DNA from: Zoogloeaceae bacterium
Lineage (GTDB): Bacteria; Pseudomonadota; Gammaproteobacteria; Burkholderiales; Rhodocyclaceae
Direction: 5' to 3'
DNA: 19,530 bases
NCBI GenBank assembly: GCA_031259605.1
Contig: JAIRLE010000104.1
Span: forward strand, 1 to 19,530
Positions 14,473-19,530 of this stretch are shown in pieces (the stretch's first letter is position 1; each line of letters opens with the position of its first letter). A program made the position numbers and the translations under genes. Under the pieces are notes generated by a model that was not told the DNA's origin, did no database searches, and was given only the letters and a program-made list of their open reading frames with translations.

Positions 14473-15108
14473 TTATTCGTCTTCCCCGGCGAGAATCCGC
14501 GCGGGATCGCGGGAAGAAGATGTTTCGGGCGCGGATTCGGGCGCGGATTCCGGCGCGGATTCCGGCGCAGGCTCCAGCGCGGGAAGCAAAGGCGCGGGCG
14601 CGGGCGGCGGCGCATGATCGAAGCGCAGGCGCTGGGCCATGGCTTCCGGCAACCAGGGACGCAACGCCAGCGCGGCGATTTCCAGCGGCGGCGCAAGTCT
14701 GGCCGTGGCCCACCACGTCTGTTGCGGCAAGGCCGTCATGCCGCCGACGATCACCAGCGCCAGCACCATCAGCGCCGCGCGCGCCAGACCGAAGAAAAAT
14801 CCCAGAAAACGGTCGGCAAGCCCAAGACCCAGCGCGCGGATCAGGCGGCTGAGCGCCATGCGCGCCAAGGCCATCAGCACCAGCGTCACCGCGAAAACCA
14901 GCGCGCACCCCGCCAGGGCGCGCCATCCGGCATCGCCAATGAGCGTGGAAAACAAGCCCTGCCCGACTTCCGCGCCAAGGAGACGGGCGGCGAAAAACGC
15001 CAGCACCCAGGCGGCCAGGGCGATGATCTCGCCCACCACGCCGCGCCAGAACCCCAGCAGGACGGAACAGGCGGCGATGCCCAATACGACGTAATCGAAG
15101 GCCGTCAT
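14473..15108 (-). CDS. cvpA: CvpA family inner-membrane protein
   Basis: Inner-membrane protein of 211 residues, named for colicin V production in E. coli; its biochemical role is not settled. It starts MTAFDYVVLGIAACSVLLGFWRG, a family-typical first helix followed by GVVGEI. Further hydrophobic segments lie at about 27-44, 62-85 and 100-125, giving four likely helices. The C-terminal tail (from about 165) is Pro/Ala/Glu-rich and contains APES repeats encoded by a 12-base tandem repeat, so its length may vary between strains. The purF gene starts 31 bases downstream, the pairing seen in E. coli. Its start lies 6 bases past the preceding stop. The ribosome site is weak, so translation may be coupled. 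Confidence 0.9.
   Translation of the reverse strand: MTAFDYVVLGIAACSVLLGFWRGVVGEIIALAAWVLAFFAARLLGAEVGQGLFSTLIGDAGWRALAGCALVFAVTLVLMALARMALSRLIRALGLGLADRFLGFFFGLARAALMVLALVIVGGMTALPQQTWWATARLAPPLEIAALALRPWLPEAMAQRLRFDHAPPPAPAPLLPALEPAPESAPESAPESAPETSSSRDPARILAGEDE
14531..14578 (-). repeat. 12-bp tandem repeat inside cvpA
   Basis: Three near-identical units (gcggattcgggc, then gcggattccggc twice) are followed by a degenerate fourth (gcaggctccagc). They encode the APES repeats of the CvpA tail on the minus strand. The unit is a multiple of three, so copy-number change keeps the frame. Confidence 0.8.
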
Positions 15109-15114
15109 CGTCGC

Positions 15115-15801
15115 TCATGGCTGCGGCGCAATCCGGCCATCCACGCCGATACGCCGCATCTTTACCAGAGCGGCGTCCGCCGCCGCGCGATTCCCGAACG
15201 GTCCGGCGCGCACCCGCGTCTTCGCGCCTTGCGGCGAATCCAGCGCCTCGGTATAGACCGGGATTTTCAATTCCCCCAGTTTCCTTTTCAGGTTCTCCAC
15301 ATTGGCGGCATCGGCAAAAGCGCCGATTTGAATCACATGCGGCACATCCGCATTGGCGGCGCTGGCGACCGTCGCCGCATCGCCCGGCAGCCGTCCCGAC
15401 AAAATAGCCGCCGCGCGCCGCGCTTCCGCTTCCGCCGCCGCATCCGGCGCGGGGTTGGGCGTGGCGGCGGGACGGGCGGCTGGCGGCGCGGCAGACGCGG
15501 ACGGTACGGGACGCGCCACCACGGATGGCGCAGGGACGGCATCCGGCGCAACCGGTTCGGGCGGCGCGGGCGACATGGCGGGCGCATCCGGCGCAACGCT
15601 GGAAAGCGGCAGCGGCTCCGCCGTATTCGGGTCGGGAATGCGGATTTCCACATCCTGTTCCGGCGCCGGCGGCTGGTCATTCATGACCAGCGGCAGCGCC
15701 AGCGCGACAAAGGCGGCAAAGGCTATCGCGCCCACCAAGCGGCGGCGCGCCTTTTTCTTGAGTTGCAGCTGAACATCGTCAGCGTCGTTCATGCGTGGCA
15801 T
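15115..15801 (-). CDS. dedD: SPOR-domain membrane protein (DedD-like)
   Basis: Bitopic inner-membrane protein of 228 residues with a periplasmic SPOR domain, which in this family binds denuded peptidoglycan at the division septum. A short basic cytoplasmic part (QLQLKKKARRR) precedes a membrane helix at about 22-40. A long Pro/Ala-rich linker follows (about 45-145), then the SPOR domain at about 148-228: VPHVIQIGAFADAANVENLKRKL, then TRVRAGPFGNRAAADAALVKMRR. The folC-dedD-cvpA order supports the DedD assignment. I chose the ATG at 15801, with AGGTG 5 bases upstream, overlapping the folC end by 13 bases. The ATG at 15792, overlapping the folC stop by 4 bases, is the alternative. Confidence 0.85.
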   Translation of the reverse strand: MPRMNDADDVQLQLKKKARRRLVGAIAFAAFVALALPLVMNDQPPAPEQDVEIRIPDPNTAEPLPLSSVAPDAPAMSPAPPEPVAPDAVPAPSVVARPVPSASAAPPAARPAATPNPAPDAAAEAEARRAAAILSGRLPGDAATVASAANADVPHVIQIGAFADAANVENLKRKLGELKIPVYTEALDSPQGAKTRVRAGPFGNRAAADAALVKMRRIGVDGRIAPQP

Positions 15802-17153
15802 TTCTTCACCTGTCCATTTGACGGTCGATTCCTGACCAGCGTCAGAAATTCCAGCGCCGCGGCAACCGTGAGAAACGATCCAAAGACGGCGATTCTATCA
15901 TTTTCGCCCGCTTCTCCTTGCGTCCGATCTTGCGCCGCCGCCAACGCCGCCTGTACAGAAGCGTGGCAAGAAAAGGACGCGCCGGGATCGGCCTGCCGCA
16001 CCGCCCCGGCCAGCGCCGCCGCCGTCAGGCCGCGCAGGCCGGGAAGATCGGCCAGGAACCAGTGCGTCACCTTGCCGCGCAGGGCGGCAACGCTGCCCGC
16101 CACGTCCTTGTCCGCCAACATGCCCAATACGGCATGGGTATGCGCGAAAAAGCCCATTTCCGCCAGATTCGCCGCCAGCGCGCGCATCGCCTGCGGGTTG
16201 TGCGCCACATCCAGCACGACGGCGGGCCTGCCGGGCAATACCTGAAAACGTCCGGGCAATGTCGTCCGCATCAGTCCTTCGCGTATCGCCTGCATGGACA
16301 CAGGCAAGCGCCCGGAGAGACTTTCCAGCGCGGCAATCGCCAGGCTGGCGTCATGGAGTTGCGTTTTCCCGCGCAATCCCGGATAGGCAAGATTGCGGCG
16401 GCGCAAACGGCCATCTTCCAGCCGTCGCCAATACTGCCAGGAGAGACGCGGCGCTTCCCCGGACGCAAAACCGAAGTCCCGTCCCATGACCGACAAGGGC
16501 GCGGCCAGCTGCGCGGCATGGCGCGCGAGGCTCCGCGGCGGCTGCGCGTCGCCGCACAAGGCGGGGCGTCCGGCGCGAAAGATGCCCGCTTTTTCAAGAC
16601 CAATGCTTTCCCGATCCGTGCCCAGCCACTCCTGATGGTCGATATCCACCGTGGTGACGATGGCGACATCCGCGTCATACAGATTGACCGCGTCCAGCCG
16701 TCCGCCCAGGCCGACTTCCAGCGCCAGCGCCTCGCACCCCGCCGCCGCGAACGCCTGCCAGGCCGCCAATGTGCCGAACTCAAAATAGGTGAGCCGCACA
16801 TCTCCCGCTGCCTGCCGCGCCGCTTCCACTTCGGCAAAGGCGGCACACAGGGCGGCGTCCTCCACCGGGACGCCGCCCACGCGCACCCGCTCGTTGTAAC
16901 GGAGCAGATGCGGCGAACTGTAGCAACCCGCCCGGAAACCGGCGCGAACCAGAATGCTTTCCAGATAAGCCGCCGTGGAACCCTTGCCATTGGTGCCCGC
17001 CACCGTGAAAACCGGACAGAACGCCCGCTGTCCCAGGACGGCGCTCACCCGCCGCGCCCGTTCCAGACCCAGCTCGATTCCGGCCTGCCCCCTGGGGTGC
17101 AGACTCTCCAGATGGTTGAGCCAAGCGGCAAGATCGCGCGGATGTTTCGTCAT
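15789..17153 (-). CDS. folC: Bifunctional folylpolyglutamate synthase / dihydrofolate synthase FolC
   Basis: Mur-ligase-type ATP-dependent enzyme (454 residues) that joins glutamate to dihydropteroate and extends the folate polyglutamate tail in the cytoplasm. The N-terminus LAAWLNHLESLHP is family-typical. The P-loop GTNGKGS lies at 53-59, followed by YSSPHLLRYNERVRVGG (omega loop), ALEVGLGGRLDAVNLYD, TTVDIDHQEWLG and EKAGIFRAGRPALCG. LPGRFQVLPGRPAVVLDVAHNP and a C-terminal domain with VLGMLADKD follow. I chose the ATG at 17153 with AAGG six bases upstream. The frame extends back to 17219, but those codons lie in repeat copy 3 and are not part of the family. accD is upstream in the same direction with the repeat between them, and dedD overlaps the end. 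Confidence 0.95.
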   Translation of the reverse strand: MTKHPRDLAAWLNHLESLHPRGQAGIELGLERARRVSAVLGQRAFCPVFTVAGTNGKGSTAAYLESILVRAGFRAGCYSSPHLLRYNERVRVGGVPVEDAALCAAFAEVEAARQAAGDVRLTYFEFGTLAAWQAFAAAGCEALALEVGLGGRLDAVNLYDADVAIVTTVDIDHQEWLGTDRESIGLEKAGIFRAGRPALCGDAQPPRSLARHAAQLAAPLSVMGRDFGFASGEAPRLSWQYWRRLEDGRLRRRNLAYPGLRGKTQLHDASLAIAALESLSGRLPVSMQAIREGLMRTTLPGRFQVLPGRPAVVLDVAHNPQAMRALAANLAEMGFFAHTHAVLGMLADKDVAGSVAALRGKVTHWFLADLPGLRGLTAAALAGAVRQADPGASFSCHASVQAALAAAQDRTQGEAGENDRIAVFGSFLTVAAALEFLTLVRNRPSNGQVKKCHA

Positions 17154-17170
17154 GCCAGACCTTTCGCGGG

Positions 17171-17341
17171 CAGAAGATTGATTAGCGGCAGCCCTGAAGG
17201 GCTGTCGGTCTACCTCCATTGGGAAGGGATTTCTCTCCCCTCCCCGATGGCTACGGTCGAAACCCCGGTCGCGGCCGGGGTCTCAACCTTCGCGCCTTTC
17301 TTACGGGCGAGGTTTCAAACCGGAGTTCGTTTTACGATGAA
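17171..17341 (+). repeat. Dispersed structured repeat, copy 3, between accD and folC
   Basis: This copy aligns with copies 1 and 2 over 17180-17341. Its first hairpin is GGCAGCCC/GGGCTGTC with loop TGAA, the reverse complement of the TTCA loop of the other copies. The large hairpin is at 17255-17288, with one stem mismatch (CAACC instead of CGACC). The AAACC..GGTTT inverted repeat has decayed (CGTTT). It lies inside a co-directional operon: accD ends about 100 bases upstream in transcription order and folC starts 18 bases downstream. It may therefore act as an attenuator or mRNA processing site. Confidence 0.75.
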
Positions 17342-17445
17342 CAGCGGCATGCGGGTAAGTTGGATTGAATCGTCCGGGATGCGACAAATAGCCATGTTTT
17401 TTCAAACGCTCCGATTTCCGGCAAAACCGCCGCGCATGGCTTTTT

Positions 17446-18324
17446 TCAGCCTGCCGCCGCAACCACGGGCAGTTTTTGCAGCAAGGCGAGTATTTGCGCC
17501 AGTTTGTCGCGCATTTCGCGTCGATCCACGATCAGGTCGATTGCGCCTTTTTCCAGCAGGAATTCCGATCGCTGGAAGCCTTCGGGCAAGGTTTCGCGCA
17601 CCGTCTGCTCGATGACGCGCGGGCCGGCAAAGCCTACCAACGCGCCGGGTTCCGCCATCACGATGTCGCCGACAAAGGCGAAGGAGGCGGAAACGCCGCC
17701 CATGGTGGGGTCGGTGAGGATGGAAATGAAGGGCAGGCGCTGCTCGGCAAGTTTGGTGAGGATGGCGGCAGTCTTGGCCATCTGCATCAGGGAAAACAGC
17801 CCCTCCTGCATCCGCGCGCCGCCAGAGGCGGTAATGCAGACGAAGGGCAGGTTATCCGCCAGCGCCGCATGGACGCCGCGAATGAAACGCTCGCCCAGCG
17901 CGGAACCCATCGATCCGCCCATGAAATCGAACTCGAAACAGGCCGCGACCAGCGGCAGGGTACTGACGCTACCCTGCATGACCACCAGCGCGTCCGTCTC
18001 GCCGGAACTTTCCGCAGCTTCCTTCAGGCGCGCCGGGTAGGTCTTGCTATCCTTGAATTTCAGACTGTCGGCCGACACGACCTCCGCGCCGATTTCCCGA
18101 CGACCTTCCTTGTCCAGCAACATCTCCAGGCGCTGCCGCGCCTTCAGGCGCAGATGGTGACCACACTTGGGACACACCTGGAGATTGGCTTCCAGATCGG
18201 TGGCGTAGAGCACGGCCTCGCAGGCCGGACACTTGCTCCACAAGCCTTCGGGCAGGGTGTTGCGCCGCGTTCCGCTCTGATCGCGATTGATTTTGGGGGG
18301 CAGGAGTGTATTGAGCCAGCTCAT
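17446..18324 (-). CDS. accD: Acetyl-CoA carboxylase carboxyltransferase subunit beta AccD
   Basis: Beta half of the carboxyltransferase (with AccA) that transfers carboxyl from biotin to acetyl-CoA in the first step of fatty-acid synthesis. The length of 292 residues is normal. A four-cysteine zinc ribbon is visible at C32, C35, C51 and C54 (KCPACEAV .. QVCPKCG). The crotonase-fold carboxyltransferase domain follows, with FEFDFMGGSMGSALGERF, ITASGGARMQEG, ILTDPTMGGVSASFA and GFAGPRVIEQTVRE. The start MSWLNTLLPPKI at 18324 is family-typical, with GGAAA about 9 bases upstream; the upstream frame from 18375 is unsupported. The small membrane ORF ends 67 bases upstream, and trpA is beyond it. Confidence 0.97.
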   Translation of the reverse strand: MSWLNTLLPPKINRDQSGTRRNTLPEGLWSKCPACEAVLYATDLEANLQVCPKCGHHLRLKARQRLEMLLDKEGRREIGAEVVSADSLKFKDSKTYPARLKEAAESSGETDALVVMQGSVSTLPLVAACFEFDFMGGSMGSALGERFIRGVHAALADNLPFVCITASGGARMQEGLFSLMQMAKTAAILTKLAEQRLPFISILTDPTMGGVSASFAFVGDIVMAEPGALVGFAGPRVIEQTVRETLPEGFQRSEFLLEKGAIDLIVDRREMRDKLAQILALLQKLPVVAAAG

Positions 18325-18391
18325 ATCGAGGTTTCCAGGTTGAATTGCGGGGAAATTTTCACGCGAACGGAACAATCAGCCAACGGGCGCG

Positions 18392-18499
18392 TCAAGCCGC
18401 ACGATGGTTGAACAGGGCACCGCGCATGGCGACAATGAAACAAGCCTGCACGAAGATCAAAGGAACGGCGGCGGCGACAAACAGTATCTTCTTCATCAT
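18392..18499 (-). CDS. Small hydrophobic peptide (35 aa) overlapping the trpA stop
   Basis: A short ORF, not a recognised family. Its ATG (18499-18497) overlaps the trpA stop as ATGA, the usual arrangement for translational coupling, and AAGG lies 7 bases upstream. The peptide begins MMKKILFVAAAVPLIFV, continues QACFIVAMRG and ends ALFNHRAA. It is one basic start followed by a hydrophobic span of about 20 residues, so a single-pass membrane peptide or an uncleaved signal-like sequence. A second in-frame ATG at 18496 would give 34 residues. It fills most of the trpA-accD gap. It could be a chance frame, but the overlap, ribosome site and composition argue for a real small gene. Confidence 0.5.
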   Translation of the reverse strand: MMKKILFVAAAVPLIFVQACFIVAMRGALFNHRAA

Positions 18500-19335
18500 G
18501 CCTGGCCTTCGCCTCCTGATTCCTGATTCCTGATTCCCGCCCCCTGAACCCCCTGGCGCAACTCGTTCGTCAGGGCAGCGACCCGCGCCAGTTCCTCGCC
18601 TTCCGGCGCGCCTTCCAGTTCCTCGATGATGCGGCTGCCGACCACCACGGCATCGGCGATTTCGGCCATCCTCGCCGCCGTCGCCGCGTCCCGAATGCCG
18701 AACCCCACGCCGACCGGCAGACCCACGGCGGCGCGGATGGCGGGCAGGCGTTTTGCCACTTCCTCCACGTTCAGCCGACCAGAACCCGTCACGCCTTTCA
18801 GGGAAACATAATAGACGTAGCCGCTGGCCAGACGCGCGACTTCCCGGTAACGCTCCGGCGTCGATGTGGGCGCGAGCAGAAAGATCGGATCCAGCCCGTG
18901 CTGGCGCAGGGCGCGGACGAAATCGGCGGATTCCTCCGGCGGCCTATCCACCACCAGCACACCATCCACGCCCGCCGCCCCGGCGGCTTGCGCGAAGGAT
19001 TCCGCCCCGAAAACCTCGATGGGGTTGGCGTAGCCCATGAGCACCACCGGCGTCCGGGCGTCTCTTGCACGGAATTCCGCGACCTGCGCCAGTACTTTTT
19101 TCAGGTTCATGCCGTTTGCCAGCGCCTTTTCGGAAGCGCGCTGGATGGTGGGGCCATCGGCCATCGGGTCGGAAAAAGGAACGCCCAGCTCGATGATGTC
19201 CGCCCCAGCCCTTGCCAGGACATGCATCAGGGGAACGGTCAATTCCAGGCGCGGAAACCCCGCCGTGATGAAGGGAATCAGAGCCTTGCGACCGTCTTCC
19301 TCCAGTTTTCCAAATGTTTGCTGTATCCGCGACAT
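18496..19335 (-). CDS. trpA: Tryptophan synthase alpha chain TrpA
   Basis: Alpha subunit (279 residues) that cleaves indole-3-glycerol phosphate to indole for TrpB. The catalytic acids fall at the classical positions E49 (ADIIELGVPFSDP) and D60 (MADGPTIQRASEKAL). Other family blocks are LIPFITAGFP, PVVLMGYANPI, GVDGVLVVDRPPEES, LLAPTSTPERY, YYVSLKGVTG and PVGVGFGIRD, then the phosphate-binding ADAVVVGSRI. The C-terminal tail (AGIRNQESGGEGQA) extends past the usual end of about 265-270 residues and is encoded by a 7-base tandem repeat. The ATG at 19335 fits the family N-terminus, but its ribosome site is weak. trpB is not seen within the 195 bases upstream. Confidence 0.96.
   Translation of the reverse strand: MSRIQQTFGKLEEDGRKALIPFITAGFPRLELTVPLMHVLARAGADIIELGVPFSDPMADGPTIQRASEKALANGMNLKKVLAQVAEFRARDARTPVVLMGYANPIEVFGAESFAQAAGAAGVDGVLVVDRPPEESADFVRALRQHGLDPIFLLAPTSTPERYREVARLASGYVYYVSLKGVTGSGRLNVEEVAKRLPAIRAAVGLPVGVGFGIRDAATAARMAEIADAVVVGSRIIEELEGAPEGEELARVAALTNELRQGVQGAGIRNQESGGEGQA
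18515..18537 (+). repeat. 7-bp tandem repeat in the 3' end of trpA
   Basis: Three exact tandem copies of CCTGATT are followed by a partial unit. Because 7 is not a multiple of 3, gain or loss of one unit would shift the trpA frame in its last codons and change its overlap with the downstream small ORF. A degenerate relative of the tract occurs at 6016-6040. Confidence 0.8.
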
Positions 19336-19395
19336 TTACAATGATTCGTCCATGAAACCGTCCGTGGCCCGTTGCCCACTCAACCCGAGGGCGCT

Positions 19396-19424
19396 ATTTT
19401 CCATCCCGGACACCGCCGGGTCAA
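19396..19424 (-). promoter_or_regulatory. Candidate sigma-70 promoter of the trpA-led operon
   Basis: On the minus strand, -35 TTGACC (19424-19419, 5/6), a 17-base spacer and -10 GAAAAT (19401-19396, 4/6) precede trpA. Initiation would be near 19389, giving a leader of about 54 bases. If real, trpA to metZ can be transcribed independently of an upstream trpB. No leader peptide or trp attenuator is evident. Confidence 0.4.
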
Positions 19425-19458
19425 TCCGGCAGGGCAATCGCATGAATGCTCGTTTTTC

Positions 19459-19483
19459 CCCTCTCCCGCGAAGCGGGCGAGGG
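19459..19483. repeat. Palindromic GC-rich hairpin element
   Basis: An 11-bp stem with one mismatch (CCCTCTCCCGC / GCGGGCGAGGG) and a GAA loop lies between the candidate trpA promoter and repeat copy 4. Arms of this type (CTCTCCCGC..GCGGGAGAG) are common REP-like palindromes in proteobacterial intergenic regions. No T-run follows on the minus strand. On the plus strand the T-run lies before the stem, so it is not a standard terminator. Confidence 0.65.
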
Positions 19484-19498
19484 AAGCCCCTGGAGACG

Positions 19499-19530
19499 AG
19501 CAAGAAATTAGCGACAGCCCTTCAGGTCTG
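19499..19530 (+). repeat. Start of dispersed structured repeat, copy 4 (cut by window edge)
   Basis: The last 32 bases begin AGCAAGAAATTAGCGACAGC and continue CCTTCAGG. They match the left end of copy 2 and the reverse-complemented right end of copy 1. The first hairpin arm GACAGCCC with the TTCA loop is present. The rest lies outside the window, upstream of the trpA promoter. Confidence 0.7.

Noticed and set aside
14442..14696. N-terminal extension of purF
   Set aside because: It would overlap cvpA and bury the catalytic cysteine that must be exposed at position 2.
12813..14852. Plus-strand open frame of 679 codons over purF
   Set aside because: Opposite PurF, which has its catalytic Cys2 and PRPP loop; no domain in the plus frame.
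17154..17219. Upstream ATG extension of folC
   Set aside because: The 22 extra codons are read from repeat copy 3 and are not FolC-like; the ATG at 17153 has a proper ribosome site.
525..17341. CRISPR array
   Set aside because: The repeats are about 160 bp or longer and kilobases apart, with no regular short spacers or cas genes.
17388..17460. Inverted GCCATG..CATGGC with T-runs between accD and repeat copy 3 as a terminator
   Set aside because: The loop is about 40 bases, and the T-runs follow the arms on the plus strand only, where there is no gene to terminate.
19352..19530. Plus-strand open frame upstream of trpA running off the window
   Set aside because: It crosses the trpA promoter region, a palindrome and the start of repeat copy 4; it has no ribosome site and low-complexity content.
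1..19530. tRNA or rRNA genes
   Set aside because: I saw no cloverleaf with a conserved TTCRANY T-loop and no rRNA-like conserved blocks in the intergenic regions.

Overview
The window looks like chromosome of a betaproteobacterium (GC roughly 60%). The main reason is the minus-strand order trpA - accD - folC - SPOR/dedD - cvpA - purF - metZ, a gene order I know from Betaproteobacteria. An mtaD-like deaminase, an RmpM-like OmpA and ubiG in a second minus-strand group fit the same assignment. I cannot name a genus from sequence alone.

Layout. Positions 1-98 hold the N-terminus of a minus-strand exported protein that runs off the window. Positions 99-702 hold no gene I can support, but 525-716 is a structured dispersed repeat (copy 1). 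Positions 703-3609 hold, in transcription order, an amidohydrolase (MTA/SAH deaminase type), OmpA and UbiG. A promoter precedes ompA, and an intrinsic terminator lies between ompA and ubiG. Positions 3752-11574 are the only plus-strand block: a lipoprotein-type peptide-binding protein with a C-terminal membrane helix, a 1455-residue hybrid histidine kinase (two PAS, HisKA/HATPase, two receiver domains, HPt), and a response regulator with an HD-GYP c-di-GMP phosphodiesterase domain. Positions 11662-19335 hold the minus-strand biosynthetic cluster, whose genes are mostly overlapping or tightly spaced. It includes a 35-codon membrane-peptide ORF between trpA and accD that overlaps the trpA stop.

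The deaminase can recycle S-adenosylhomocysteine of the kind UbiG makes, and MetZ supplies homocysteine for methionine. AccD, FolC, PurF and TrpA are fatty-acid, folate, purine and tryptophan enzymes that share one transcription direction. The plus block reads as a signalling unit: periplasmic ligand capture, a phosphorelay, then c-di-GMP breakdown. No transporter permease or ATPase accompanies the binding protein.

The most unusual element is a repeat family of about 160-190 bp, with three full copies (525-716, 11535-11702, 17171-17341) and the start of a fourth at the right edge (19499-19530). It folds into consecutive hairpins, one with a compensatory base-pair change between copies. It sits only at gene ends or between genes. 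It also supplies the last codons and the stop codon of flanking genes: the HD-GYP protein and MetZ both end inside copy 2, and UbiG ends inside copy 1. Copy 1 has imperfect inverted termini, which suggests a MITE-like or REP-like element.
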